The notes under the pieces: generated by a model
Databases searched by the model: none
Seen by the model: the letters and a program-made list of their open reading frames with translations, nothing else
Told to the model about the DNA's origin: nothing
In this document: one piece after another, positions 22,711 to 33,893 of the stretch
Numbering within the stretch: position 1 is the first letter of the stretch
Layout of the letters: each line of letters opens with the position of its first letter
Assembly: GCF_949628215.1 (NCBI RefSeq)
Contig: NW_027441286.1
Location: forward strand, 1 to 64,000
DNA length: 64,000 bases
Reading direction: 5' to 3'
Source: Phalacrocorax aristotelis
Lineage: Eukaryota; Chordata; Aves; Suliformes; Phalacrocoracidae
Translations under genes and position numbers: made by a program

Positions 22711-23410
22711 TCACAGTTCCCTCACAGTTCCCTCACAGTTCCCTCACAGTTCCCTCACAGTTCCCTCACAGTTCCCTCACAGTTCCCTCACAGTTCCCTC
22801 ACAGTTCCCTCACAGTTCCCTCACAGTTCCCTCACAGTTCCCTCACAGTTCCCTCACAGTTCCCTCACAGTTCCCTCACAGTTCCCTCACAGTTCCCTCA
22901 CAGTTCCCTCACAGTTCCCTCACAGTTCCCTCACAGTTCCCTCACAGTTCCCTCACAGTTCCCTCACAGTTCCCTCACAGTTCCCTCACAGTTCCCTCAC
23001 AGTTCCCTCACAGTTCCCTCACAGTTCCCTCACAGTTCCCTCACAGTTCCCTCACAGTTCCCTCACAGTTCCCTCACAGTTCCCTCACAGTTCCCTCACA
23101 GTTCCCTCACAGTTCCCTCACAGTTCCCTCACAGTTCCCTCACAGTTCCCTCACAGTTCCCTCACAGTTCCCTCACAGTTCCCTCACAGTTCCCTCACAG
23201 TTCCCTCACAGTTCCCTCACAGTTCCCTCACAGTTCCCTCACAGTTCCCTCACAGTTCCCTCACAGTTCCCTCACAGTTCCCTCACAGTTCCCTCACAGT
23301 TCCCTCACAGTTCCCTCACAGTTCCCTCACAGTTCCCTCACAGTTCCCTCACAGTTCCCTCACAGTTCCCTCACAGTTCCCTCACAGTTCCCTCACAGTT
23401 CCTCACAGTT
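22711..23410 (+). repeat. 11-bp VNTR (TCACAGTTCCC)n, unit 2
   Basis: About 64 copies, the longest of the three arrays; one copy near the right end has lost a C (GTTCCTCACAG at about 23399). Confidence 0.95.
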
Positions 23411-23476
23411 CATCCCATGGACGGAACCGGGACCTACTGTGAGGCACTGGGAAAGAAGTGGGAGGAAGCCGGGACA
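23411..23476 (-). repeat. Satellite G-rich arm relic, unit 2
   Basis: Same relic as in unit 1. Confidence 0.65.
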
Positions 23477-23551
23477 GACCAATATAGCCCAGTATGGACT
23501 AGACCAATATAGCCCAGTATGGACTAGACCAATATAGCCCAGTATGGACTG
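23477..23551 (+). repeat. 25-bp tandem repeat, three copies, unit 2
   Basis: Three copies of the GACCAATATAGCCCAG unit. Confidence 0.92.
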
Positions 23552-24752
23552 GAGGGAACTGCGAGGGAACCGCGAGAGAACCCCACAGAACAAACCATGG
23601 GGCACGAGAAGGCAGAGAATTAAGAATTAGGGACAGGGAGCCAGAAAAAAAAAAAGAAAAAAACCAAAGGGAGACAGAGAGCAAAAGGAATCGCAATGCG
23701 TACGGAGAGAAGAGAGAAACAATTCTAGCATAGGGTCACGCGGGAGCCAGGGACAGCAAGATGGAGAAAGGACAGAAGCTACAGGCTACAGGGCAGAGAG
23801 GGAAGAATTAATGAATAGACACAGAGAGCTGGGCAGAAAGACATGGAGAAAGGCTAAAGATCACACGGCCTACAGGGAAGAGAGAAGAGAGGGAGGAATT
23901 TTAAAAACAGGGGCAAGAAGCCAGAGAGAGGGAGAGAGAAGCAACAATAAAATGGGGACAAGCCACAGGGCAGCGAGGAGGGAATCAATGAATAAGAACA
24001 CGAGACCAAAGAGAACACAATGTAGAATGGAAAAAAGGAACAGCGGCCTACAGGGAAGGAGGAATTAAAGATCAGGGACTGGGAGGCAGACAGAGACACA
24101 TGAAGAAACAAGTGGAAAAAAAAAAAACAACAAACAAACCAACAGCAATGGGCTACAAAGACAGAGAGGGAGGAAATGAGGAAATAAAACATCGCAGCAA
24201 GGAGCTGGACAGAGAGAGATGAGGACAAACAAATAGCACGGGTCCACGTGACAGAGAACGTGGAATTAGAACACAGAGAGAGGGAGCCGGACAGAGAGAG
24301 AGGCCGAGAGAAACATCTAGACAGGCTACAGCGGGCAGAGGCAGGAATTAAAACCTAGGGACAGGGAGCTGGACAGAGAGAGATGGAGGTCACAGGGAAC
24401 AGCGGTGGCTGCAGGAAGAACAGGAATTCATGAATAGGGAAAGGGAGCTGGACAGAGAAGAACTCAGAAAGGCAAGAACAGTAGCAGGGTACAGAGCAGA
24501 GCAGACGAATTAAAAAGCACGGGGGGAGCGTTGAGGCAGACAGAGAGAGATTAAGAAAAAAGTCACGGGCTACGTGGCAAAGAGGGAGGAATTCAGAAAC
24601 GAGGATGGGAACCAAGGGAGAGTGTGCTGGTGAAGGATAACGGGCATTAAAAGTGAGGGACGGGGAGCTGGGAAAAGCGAGGCAGAGAAAAACAGAATCA
24701 CAGAGAGAATCACACAAAGCCAAAAAAGAAGAAACTGAACAACAGGAACAGG
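23552..24752 (+). repeat. Long purine-rich repeat, unit 2
   Basis: Same ~85-bp degenerate repeat as unit 1; runs straight into the provirus at AACAGG|TGTAACC. Confidence 0.8.
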
Positions 24753-25336
24753 TGTAACCAAAGCGATGAAATCAACCAACCAGAGACGGTGTTCCATTAC
24801 GGGAACATGGAGCGTACCAATCAGCGCACCTGTCGATCTGCATTTTAGTGCCTAGGCGATCGTTAATGTCAGCAGAACAACAGACAACATGCTTCTGTCA
24901 GAAAAGGATGACAAAACGCGGTTTCGCTTAGCGGACTGAGAAAACTAGCCAAGACTGCCAAGAGTAAGAGCCGAGAAGCTAAAAGGTAATTCCGGCAGGG
25001 GGAGATCGCGACCACCGACTCACAGACCACCACCGACCCAAGTAACACCACCTACTCAGAAGAGAACAACGGAAGAGGACAACCGAGCCTGCGCAGTGAT
25101 TGACATACGGAACGAGCAAGTTTGTACCCATCGCCATCGCTAGACAAGACAATAATGACTATGTATGAGTATGTAAAATTTTCATCTACAAATTGTACAG
25201 GAAAGGTGCGTGAGGTACGCACGCCAGGAGGAGCGATCCCCCGTGCATCCGGCGCCGTGAATATAGAATGCCTGCTCTTTAATACTAAATTGGTGTTGAG
25301 GAGTCGTTTCCGATTTTAACGCGTTTTTCGGTAACA
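24753..25336 (+). mobile_element. 5' LTR, copy A
   Basis: 584 bp, TG...CA. Differs from the solo LTR by a 6-bp tandem duplication (CATCGC, at about 25129-25138). The polyadenylation hexamer reads AATATA (25260-25265). Confidence 0.92.
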
Positions 25337-25340
25337 GTTT

Positions 25341-25358
25341 TGGCACCCCAGGTGGGAA
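25341..25358 (+). promoter_or_regulatory. Primer-binding site, copy A
   Basis: TGGCACCCCAGGTGGGAA, four bases downstream of the LTR, begins with TGG as required to pair with a tRNA CCA end. I do not assign the primer tRNA. Confidence 0.75.
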
Positions 25359-25757
25359 CCTGCTTTTGAATCTCGACGGATCCGTGGGATCGTGGGACCT
25401 GCAGCCGGCCCCGAGGAATTCTCCGGGAGAGCTTCCGATCCCCGGGCCAGAGAATTCTGAGCAAGATCCCCTGGATTGAGGTAAACAAGGCATTCTTTGA
25501 AGAAGAAACTTAGGTAGAATAATACGTGGGGTTAGTTTCCCACATAGGATAGGATAGCGGGTTTGAGTCCCACAGGCCTGCCCGTAAGGCGCGGCGAAAG
25601 CCACGCAGGGTCGGGGCCAAGAGGTGCCTCGGTTGGTAAGTCTCTGCTAGGCGAAAGCCTGTGGAGCGGGACCCGAGGGTAGGGGAGTCTTCAACAGGGG
25701 GTTGAAGTCTCCAGGGATATCTAGCAGGGGGCTACAGATCCCAGTGGCAGATTTCCA
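25359..25757 (+). other. Retroviral untranslated leader, copy A
   Basis: Non-coding stretch between primer-binding site and gag, likely once holding donor and packaging signals. It contains short direct repeats of the GGGGGTTGAAGTCTCCAG type near 25690-25790. No open frame of interest. Confidence 0.6.
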
Positions 25758-26688
25758 GTGAGACCTCTAACGGGGGTTGGAGTCCCTCTGACTACTATTT
25801 GCGATAGCGCACAATCACAACTACTAGTTGACTGGGAGACGGGAGCATTACTGAGTAGGAAACCTATCCCACAGAGAACACCTTTGCAATGTATTTTGAA
25901 GCACTGGAAAGACGTCGGGGGCGGTGACCCACTAACTCGGAAACCATTAATTGAATATTGCAATCATTGGTGGCCAACGTATCAATTGGAAGGTGGGCAC
26001 AAATGGCCAGAACATGAGACATTGCAATATCGTACCATCTTGCAATTAATGTTGTTTTGTAAAAAGGGAAGGCAAATGGGAAGAAGTGGCATATGTTGAT
26101 TTGTTCTTTACACCGTGGAATCATCCCGAGCAGCAGAAACAGCGTGAGGTATGTCCACAAGATTCTACGGCAATGTTTCTGAAAAGAGGAAAACGTGGTG
26201 AGAACTTGAAAGAGTGTTGCTCTACTTGTGATACTGGATACTTCGCTTGATGAAACTGACAAGAAAATAGTACTGAATACAGCCAGAAGGCAGGTGCAGG
26301 GAGCACATGCTAACGGGAATTTACAGAGAACAATGAATAAGAATTTTCCATCTACAAATCCCGAGTGGGACCCTAATCAGCCAGGACCCAGGGGAATGTT
26401 GACTAGATGTCAGAGAGAGATTTTATTTGGAGTAAGACAAGCAATGCCAAAAGCAATAAATTGGTCAAAATTTATGAAGTGAGACAAGAATTAAGTGAGT
26501 CCCCTTCAGCCTTTATGGAAAGACTGAAGGTGACCACCAGAAAATATACTCATTTGAACCCAGAAAAACCAGAAAAAGCAATTCAGCTGGTCTCTATATT
26601 CATAAGACAATCAGCCCCAGATGGGGGCGGGGGGAGAGAAAACAACCTTCAGAAACTAGAACAACCTGAATCCAGAGATCTGGGTTAA
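25758..26688 (+). pseudogene. gag: gag remnant (matrix and capsid), copy A
   Basis: Gag would build the particle core. The matrix part (about 25900-26220) shows the WP-rich gammaretroviral style (HWWPTYQLEGGHKWPE) and is broken by a frameshift near 26070. The capsid part (26228-26688) contains the family hallmarks ESPSAFMERL and IRQSAPD but changes frame between about 26407 and 26482. No CCHC zinc knuckle of nucleocapsid follows before the protease, so that part is lost or unrecognisable. The true start is uncertain. Identical breaks occur in copy B. Confidence 0.85.
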
Positions 26689-26751
26689 ATGCTTGAAGTA
26701 GCTTGGCATGAAGGAGACCAGGGGAATCAACCCTAGCTGAACACCTGGTTA

Positions 26752-27000
26752 CACTGAAGCTACGGAATGAAGAAATAGAATTTTTGGTAGATACGGGAGC
26801 CACTTATTTGGTATTGAATACACGTGAAGAGAAATTTGATCATAAATCAGTAGATGTTGCTAGCGCAACAGGGCAAAGAAAAATTAGCCCCTCTCAGAGC
26901 CATTAAAGTTTAAATTGGAGAAGCAATGGGCAACTCACCAGTTTCTGCATATGCCTGAATGTCCACTGCCTCTGTTATGACGAGATCTATTAGGTCAATT
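26752..27000 (+). pseudogene. pro: Protease remnant, copy A
   Basis: The aspartic-protease active-site box FLVDTGATYLVLN is intact (DTGA codons 26790-26801). The rest is short and broken: stops occur just before it and a frameshift follows near 26880. Such proteases cleave Gag and Gag-Pol; this one cannot be made. Confidence 0.85.
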
Positions 27001-27184
27001 AGATGCTCAAGTAACTTTTAAAGATGGAGAGATTAAATCACTAATACCAGAATCAAAAGCCACAGAGGCGAGAGCGTTTATGTTACAGGATTCCTCCAGG
27101 GAGGAACAGGTTCCCAAGGAAGTGGAAAACGTAGTAATTCCTTTGGTTTGAGCGAGCGGAGCTCCGGAGCGATCTAAGTGGGCA

Positions 27185-28612
27185 GAGCCGGTAAAAGTAA
27201 CCTTAAAGCTTGGAGCCAAGCCCGTAAGACAAAAACAATACCCTATTAAGCGAGAGGCTCGAAAAGGATTACAGAAGTTAATTATAAAATTTTTCAGAAT
27301 ATGAGCTTTTAGTGGAATGTGAATCAGAATATAGTACTCCTGTGTCGCCAGTAAAGAAATCTAGAGGCAAAGAGTATTAGCTAGTTCACGATTTAAGGGC
27401 TATAAATCAGGTGGTCCAAGATATACATCCGGTAGTAGCTAATCCATACACTTTACTGACCTCTTTTAAAGGAGGAGCATAAATGGTTTACTGTACTAGA
27501 TTTGAAGGACGCCTTCTTTTGCATACCTCCAGGCATAAAAAGTCAAAGCCTATTTGCTTTGCAATGGGAAAGCCCCACCACAGAATGAAAGACACAGCTA
27601 CCATGGACCGTACTTCCACAAGGATTTAAAAATAGTCCTACGATACTTGAGACTCAGCTGGCAAAAAAAAATTAGAGATATAGAAAAAACAGAACCCAGG
27701 GAGAGGCATCTTGTTACAGAATGCGGATGACATTCTGATAGCGGCACAAAGTAAAGAAAAATGTTTTGAAATTTTTAAATTTTCTGGGCCAAGGAAGATG
27801 CGGAGTTTCCAGAAACAAAACCCAAATAGGAAAAGAAGCAGCCATTTATTTAGGATTTGAAATATCTCAAAGACAAAGACAATTAGAAAGTGAAAAGAAA
27901 GAAACTATTTGTCAAATTCCCGAACCTAGCAGCCCGAAGGAACTGAGAGCTTTTCTGAAAACAATGAAATAGCATCAGCTCTGGATTCTGAACTGTAGAC
28001 TGTATGTAAAACCATTATTTGAGGCATTGAAAGACTCAAAAGGATAAATATTTAACCTGGACGCCCGGATGCCAAACGGCATTCAAAGAACTGAAAAGAG
28101 CCTCGATGATGGCCCCTGCATTAGGCCTACCTGATTTCGCTAAACCTTTTCAGTTGTTTGTCCACGAAAGACAACATTTAGCCCTTGGAGTGCTGACACA
28201 GCGACTGGGAACCTGGAAGAGACCTGTGGGCTACTTCTCCAAACAACCTGACCACGCGAGTAAAAGATGGCCTAGGTGTTTACGGGCAGTAGCAACAACA
28301 GCGCTGCCGATCCGGGAAGCCCCAAAGTTAACAATGGGACAGAAGATGACAGTATATGTCCCGCACATAGCGGTGACTGTTTTAGAACAAAAGGGGGGTC
28401 GTTGGCTATCCCTTAGCAGAATGTTGAAATATCAAGTTGTTCTGTTAGAACAAGACGATGTGGAATCGAAGACTACTGCTATACTGAATCCTGCTATGTT
28501 TTTAACAACAGAAAACCTTACGGACAATTTAGAACACGATCGCTTGCTAACTATTGAACAAGTCTATTCCAGCAGACCAGACCTGAGACACAAACCTCTG
28601 GGAAAATCCTGA
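27185..28612 (+). pseudogene. pol: Reverse transcriptase remnant, copy A
   Basis: Recognisable fingers-palm elements in several frames: YPIKREARKGLQ, LVHDLRAINQVVQD, FTVLDLKDAFFCIP and LPQGFKNSP (about 27611-27637). The catalytic YVDD box reads NADD (27720-27731): both aspartates are kept, the two preceding residues changed. There is an in-frame TAG at 27378-27380 and several frameshifts. The connection region is the longest intact part (28106-28612, 168 codons) and retains typical motifs such as RPVGYFSKQPD. Confidence 0.88.
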
Positions 28613-29168
28613 TCTGGAGTTGTTTACAGATGGAAGAAGCTCTGGGCGAGAAGAGAAGCGAATGGCCGGATATGCTGTCGTTATCGCCGCCGAGGGAATG
28701 GAGTCAGGGGTGCTGCCTGCAAACACCTCAGCACAGAAAGCAGTATTGGTAGCATTGAAGCGAGCTCTGCGAATGGCAGAAGGACAAAGGATAAATATCT
28801 AGACTGATTCCAAACGTGCATTTGGTGTGATCCACGATCATGGAGCTATTGGGAAGGAGAAAGGACTGCCATCAGCCCAAGAATCATCAATACAGCATAA
28901 AGAAGAAATTCTCCAACTTCCGGAAGACGTGCAGAAACCAAAAGAAGTGGCGGTAAAGCGTTGCAAAGCTCATCAATTTGGCCAGACGGCTGTAAACATA
29001 AGCAAACGACTGACCGATAAAGCTGCAAAGAGGACTGCAGAGCAAGGTATCCTTGCACTAGTACCAGTAAAACAGATCAGAATTCCAAAGTTGAAACCGA
29101 GATATAATAAATTGGATGAGCAATTAGCAGAACAATTGGAAGCATCACAAAACACAGAGAGATGGTAG
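28613..29168 (+). pseudogene. pol: RNase H and connecting-segment remnant, copy A
   Basis: Begins with FTDGRSSGREEKRMAGYAVV, the RNase H first-aspartate motif. TSAQKAVLVAL stands where a glutamate is expected after QKA, so a catalytic residue appears lost. A TAG (28800-28802) lies immediately before the TDS motif. The frame then continues open to 29168 (NISKRLTDKAAK). Confidence 0.85.
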
Positions 29169-29229
29169 GTAACACCAGAAAAACAAGTAATAACAACAAC
29201 CACCCCACAAGTTATGACAGAACTTGCAA

Positions 29230-29745
29230 AAGAAAACCATGAGCAAACACATTAGGCTGTAGGCGCTACGGTTTTGAGTTTAAAAACATCTGTAGCGTGT
29301 GTAGGCACGACAAGAATAGTTAAACCCATAGTAGCTAAGTGTCCAATCTGTCCTAGAAATAATCCCCTGAACCAAAGGAAACAACCTTTAGGAGTAACAA
29401 AACAAAAAATTCTCCCGGAAATTATTAGCAAATTAAGTTCTCTGAGTTACCCAGACAAAATAGATAGAGCAGTATTTGTCAGTGCTGATTGACAAATTTT
29501 CTAGATGGCCAGCAGCTTTCTCGTGCTGCACCGACAAAGCTAGAGTAGTAGTTAAGACGTTGCTGAAGGAAATAATACCAAGATTTAGAGTGCCAACGGG
29601 AATGTCCTCTGATAGAGCACCACATTTTTTTGCAGAGGTACTTCAACAAATTAATAAAATTTTGGGTAGAAAATGGGACCTGCATACACCCTGGAGACCA
29701 CAATCAAGTGAAAAATTTCAGAACATGAAGCAAACACTAAACTGA
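29230..29745 (+). pseudogene. pol: Integrase remnant, copy A
   Basis: The zinc-binding HHCC domain is visible (His codons at 29238 and 29250, then KCPIC), with a TAG at 29253-29255 inside it. The core shows VLIDKFSRWPAAF and SDRAPHFFAEV. The third catalytic position, expected in PQSSGKVE, reads PQSSEKFQ, so the glutamate seems replaced by glutamine. The frame ends at 29745 and env does not follow. Confidence 0.87.
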
Positions 29746-29811
29746 CATAGTGGAATATTATTGATCTAGGATGGAAGTATTGAGAAAATTATTATTTCAG
29801 AACTTCCAAAC

Positions 29812-29819
29812 AGGGGAAA
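29812..29819 (+). promoter_or_regulatory. Polypurine tract, copy A
   Basis: AGGGGAAA directly before the TGTAACC start of the 3' LTR, the usual plus-strand primer position. Confidence 0.8.
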
Positions 29820-30393
29820 TGTAACCAAAGTGATGAAATCAACCAGAGACGGTGTTCCATTATGGGAACATGGAGCGTACCAATCAGCGCATCTGTCGAT
29901 CTGCATTTTAGTGCCTAGGCGATCGTTAATGCGAACAGAACAACAGACAACGTGCTTCTGTCAGAAAAGGATGACAAAACGCGGTTTCGCTTAGCGGACT
30001 GAGAAAACTAGCCAAGACTGCCAAGAGTAAGAGCCGAGAAGCTAAAAGGTAATTCCGGCAGGGGGAGATCGCGACCACCGACTCACAGACCACCACCGAC
30101 CCAAGTAACACCACCTACTCAGAAGAGAACAACGGAAGAGGACAACCGAGCCTGCGCAGCGATTTACATACGGAACGAGCAAGTTTGTACCAATCAGCAG
30201 ACAGGACAATAATGAATATATATGAATACGTAAAACATTGATCTACAAATTGTACGGGAAAGGTGCGTGAGGTACGCACGCCAGGAGGAGCGATCCCCCG
30301 TGCATCCGGCGCCACGAATAAAGAATGCCTGCTCTTTAATACTAAATTGGTGTTGAGGAGTCGTTTCCGATTTTAACGCGTTTTTCGGTAACA
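29820..30393 (+). mobile_element. 3' LTR, copy A
   Basis: 574 bp. Keeps AATAAA (30317-30322). Differs from the 5' LTR by clustered substitutions (e.g. TACGTAAAACATTGATC for TATGTAAAATTTTCATC) and lacks the CAACCAACC doublet near its start. Confidence 0.92.
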
Positions 30394-30722
30394 CAGGGAG
30401 TCAGATCAAGAGAGCCAGAGAACAACAAAACACCGACAGGCTACAGGACAGAGCAGGAGGAATAAAAAAAAAAAAAACGGAGCCAGAGCCAGGCAGAGAG
30501 AGGCGGAGAAAGAAAAAGGAGCCACAGGCTACAGGACAGAGAGAGGGAGGACTGAAAAGACGGGGAGGCAGGGAGACACTCAGAGCGAGATGGAGAAAGA
30601 AGGTGCGGGGGGGGGGGGGGGGGGGGCGCAAAAAAAAAAAGTAAATTTTGCAGCAGGTAAGGAAAGAGAGGGGGCCGGGGGAGAGACAGGGAGGGCCCAG
30701 GACGCACAAGAGAGGCAACGGG
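30394..30722 (+). repeat. Purine-rich repeat with poly-G tract, unit 3
   Basis: G run of 20 at 30607-30626. Confidence 0.8.
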
Positions 30723-30744
30723 GCCCCAGTGGCCCAGGACTCAC

Positions 30745-32870
30745 CGCGACTCTCGCTCTCAGTGCTGCTGGCACAATTTAGCCGTTCAGATGCTTCTTTA
30801 CCCTCCTCTCCTCCCTGCCTCTTCTGCAGCTCCAGACTCTAGGCCGTCCTCCACCTGAAGAGAATACGTGGGTGTCTTACAGCTCTTACCAGATGAGGCT
30901 TCCTAGGCACGTAGCCTAGCTCGCTCGTGCACTACACGCCCGTACCCAACTCCGGGTTACGCGTACAGACCCTACGGTGCACGTTGGTGGCCTGGCCCGC
31001 TGCGGGCTATGAAGGGGGATCCTTCCTCCCCCACCTGCATGGACAGGCTCTCTCTTGCCTGCGGCAGGAAGGCAGCTGGCAGCCAGAGCACCTTCAGTTT
31101 CTTCTTCTTTACCTTTCGTTGGCGTCTCCAGCTTCAGCTGAGGCAGCTCCTGTCCGCAGCCGGGAAGGGCTTTGTCTATCCCTTTTCGGCCCTGCGCTGC
31201 GAGGACGGCGAGGACGGGCAGAGAGAAGCCACGCGAGCCTGAGACGGCCGCAGGCAACGGCATCCCCGGGGGAAGGACAGACAACCACGTCCTCAGCACG
31301 GTCTCTGGGAGAGGGAAAGAAGAAACAGTGACCGTCATTACCGTCGATCGACCCTGGCCAAAGCCTCTCCTTCCGCAGGGGCTTCTGGACACACCGCTCC
31401 CTCCCCACGCTACTGCTAAGGGCCCCTGCGCCAAGGGGGAATCCAGTGCGCTTGAGGGACGGCTTGCTGCCTTCACGACAGGGCCTGGGGGCGGCCTAAG
31501 GCTATGCAGCACGCTTATGGGGAGGTGCCGGAGCTGGGGGCAGGCGCACGGGGCAAGGGGGGCCAGGGGAGGCTGAGCGGGACCTCCGGTGGGCCGGGGA
31601 GGCGGCCATCATCTGCGCCCTGGGCACGGGGAAAAGGTCATCGTCCTCCTCCTTTCCCTCTTCCCTTCTGTCAGCTCCCGGGGAACTCACCGCTTCTCGG
31701 GAAGCGGCCGCACCCGCAAGCCCCCAGTAATCAACACGAAGCCAACCCCAAAAATACACCTCGCGTACCGTACGCGCCACGGCCGCCCGGCACCCGAGCG
31801 CCGGAAGACCGCGCCTCCCGCCATGCCCGGCGAACCACGTGACAGGGCCGGCAGCCACTGCGCCAGGAATACAGCTCCCGGCATGCTCTGCGGCACAACC
31901 CGGCCGCCCGGCAGCCGCAAGGACTACAGCTCCCGGCATGCTCTGCGGCACAACCCGGCCGCCCGGCGGCCGGTTTGATGCGGAGCCACCCAGCATCCCT
32001 GCGAGCACAGCTGCAGGCGCAACAGCACTTACGCAGCCACAACTAGGCACTAAACAAAGGCTTTCCAACACTGGAGGTCTAGAACAGGTAGACATTAGCA
32101 CAGAAGCACAAGGGGCTCCGTCACCCTGCACAAATCTCCCCGTGCCTACACACGCACACGTTCAGAAGTTAGTTATCAGAAAACGCCCGACTCAGCCATT
32201 TGCCACAGTCACGAGACTCACGACATGATAACACGACATGACACACGAGGTGGGCTCAGAGTTTTAAGGCAAGAAATACCTCCCACGCCCCCCACCCGAG
32301 ATCTTTCAGGGTCCACACCTGCCATCGCCCCGCACCAAACCTACCCGGCCAAAGGCTTTCAGGTGGCCCGAAACACTGTACACAGAAAATAACCAGGGAC
32401 AGACCTGCATTGTTCGGAAGCGAACGATGCCCGACCGGGGCTCCTCTGCGGGGCACGGAGCCCCCCGGCCCCGCCCGGAGACACACACCCGCCCCCCGCT
32501 GCCCGAACTCACCCACCAGCGCTCTCCGGCCCCCGGACACGGCCGCGCTGCTCTCTCAGGCGGCTGCCGCAGGCGAGGCTCGGGCACCGCCAGGCCTCCA
32601 GGCGTCCCGAGGGGCTGCCGGACACCGCAGGGGATGGCTGCCGGCGGCCGGACCGCCGCGGCGCTCCCCGCCCAGCTCCGAGCAGGCTCCGCCGGCCGCG
32701 GGCTTCCCACGCCGGGCCGCAGAGGGGCCCCGGCACCGCACAGGGACGCCTCGCGACCCGGCCGCCACACGCACCGGCCCTTCGGCCTCCACACGCACCG
32801 CTCCCGCCCCCGCTCCGACGCGCCGCGCACGCGCCACCGGAAGCCCGAGCCCCGCGGGGCGGCCCTTAAA
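30745..32870 (-). other. Candidate spliced transcription unit, unit 3
   Basis: First-exon donor at 32513, middle exon 31113-31304, third exon 30745-30854; splice signals as in unit 1. Confidence 0.3.
31801..31941 (+). promoter_or_regulatory. ETS, E-box and duplicated ZNF143-type motifs, unit 3
   Basis: ETS 31801, E-box 31836-31841, ZNF143-type 31868-31886 and 31923-31941; unchanged. Confidence 0.55.
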
Positions 32871-33220
32871 GGGCGGCCGGAAGGAACGGCCCCCACCGGC
32901 CCCGCCACCGCGCCCAGCCGGTGAGCGCCAGCGCCCCCTGCTGGCCGGGCCGCGCTCAGCTCGCGAGGGCGCCGAGGGCCGGGCGGGGCGGGACGCGCCG
33001 GCTCGGGGCCAGCGCCTTCTCGGAGCGAGCGGGAAACCCCTGCGGGCCCCGGTCACGGCCGGGCACAGCCGCGCGCCCTCCGAGAGCTGCTGAACGGGGC
33101 TGCCGCTCGTGACACATACCGAGCCGTCTGCGACGGGAGCGGGCAGAGGAGGAAGGGGCCGGCGGCCGCGGGGCCCTGGCCCCAGGCGGGGGGGGGGGGG
33201 GGGCTGGGGCCCGGGGGGCC
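32410..33220 (-). promoter_or_regulatory. CpG-island promoter, unit 3
   Basis: NRF1-like/ETS cluster conserved at about 32825-32883. It shares CAGCTCCGAGCAGG (about 32675) with unit 4, where units 1-2 read CAGCTCCCAGCAGG. Confidence 0.5.
32928..32946 (-). promoter_or_regulatory. CTCF-type site, unit 3
   Basis: CCAGCGCCCCCTGCTGGCC, identical to the other copies. Confidence 0.6.
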
Positions 33221-33230
33221 GCCCCCCTAC

Positions 33231-33778
33231 TCACAGTTCCCTCACAGTTCCCTCACAGTTCCCTCACAGTTCCCTCACAGTTCCCTCACAGTTCCCTCAC
33301 AGTTCCCTCACAGTTCCCTCACAGTTCCCTCACAGTTCCCTCACAGTTCCCTCACAGTTCCCTCACAGTTCCCTCACAGTTCCCTCACAGTTCCCTCACA
33401 GTTCCCTCACAGTTCCCTCACAGTTCCCTCACAGTTCCCTCACAGTTCCCTCACAGTTCCCTCACAGTTCCCTCACAGTTCCCTCACAGTTCCCTCACAG
33501 TTCCCTCACAGTTCCCTCACAGTTCCCTCACAGTTCCCTCACAGTTCCCTCACAGTTCCCTCACAGTTCCCTCACAGTTCCCTCACAGTTCCCTCACAGT
33601 TCCCTCACAGTTCCCTCACAGTTCCCTCACAGTTCCCTCACAGTTCCCTCACAGTTCCCTCACAGTTCCCTCACAGTTCCCTCACAGTTCCCTCACAGTT
33701 CCCTCACAGTTCCCTCACAGTTCCCTCACAGTTCCCTCACAGTTCCCTCACAGTTCCCTCACAGTTCCCTCACAGTTC
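33231..33778 (+). repeat. 11-bp VNTR (TCACAGTTCCC)n, unit 3
   Basis: About 50 copies. Confidence 0.95.
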
Positions 33779-33843
33779 ATCCCATGGACGGAACCGGGAC
33801 CTACTGTGAGGCACTGGGAAAGAAGTGGGAGGAAGCCGGGACA
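33779..33843 (-). repeat. Satellite G-rich arm relic, unit 3
   Basis: Same relic as in units 1 and 2. Confidence 0.65.
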
Positions 33844-33893
33844 GACCAATATAGCCCAGTATGGACTAGACCAATATAGCCCAGTATGGACTG
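33844..33893 (+). repeat. 25-bp tandem repeat, two copies, unit 3
   Basis: One copy fewer than in units 1 and 2. Confidence 0.92.

Larger units (their letters stand above)
19880..24752. repeat. Segmental amplicon unit 2
   Basis: Same order of parts as unit 1. The extra length comes mainly from a longer 11-bp VNTR. Confidence 0.92.
24753..30393 (+). mobile_element. Endogenous retrovirus copy A (gammaretrovirus-like, env lost)
   Basis: 5641 bp with two LTRs, primer-binding site, remnants of gag, pro and pol in the usual order, a polypurine tract and the flanking 4-bp duplication CAGG. The capsid major-homology region and the polymerase point to class I (gammaretrovirus-like). Only about 75 bp separate the integrase remnant from the 3' LTR, so env is absent. 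Every reading frame is broken by stops or frameshifts, so it is non-functional. Copy B carries the same lesions. Confidence 0.93.

Noticed and set aside
25341-25358. Naming the element after its primer tRNA
   Set aside because: The 18-nt site starts correctly with TGG, but I cannot match it to one tRNA with confidence without a tRNA database.
29745-29820. env gene between integrase and 3' LTR
   Set aside because: Only about 75 bp are present and they encode nothing recognisable.
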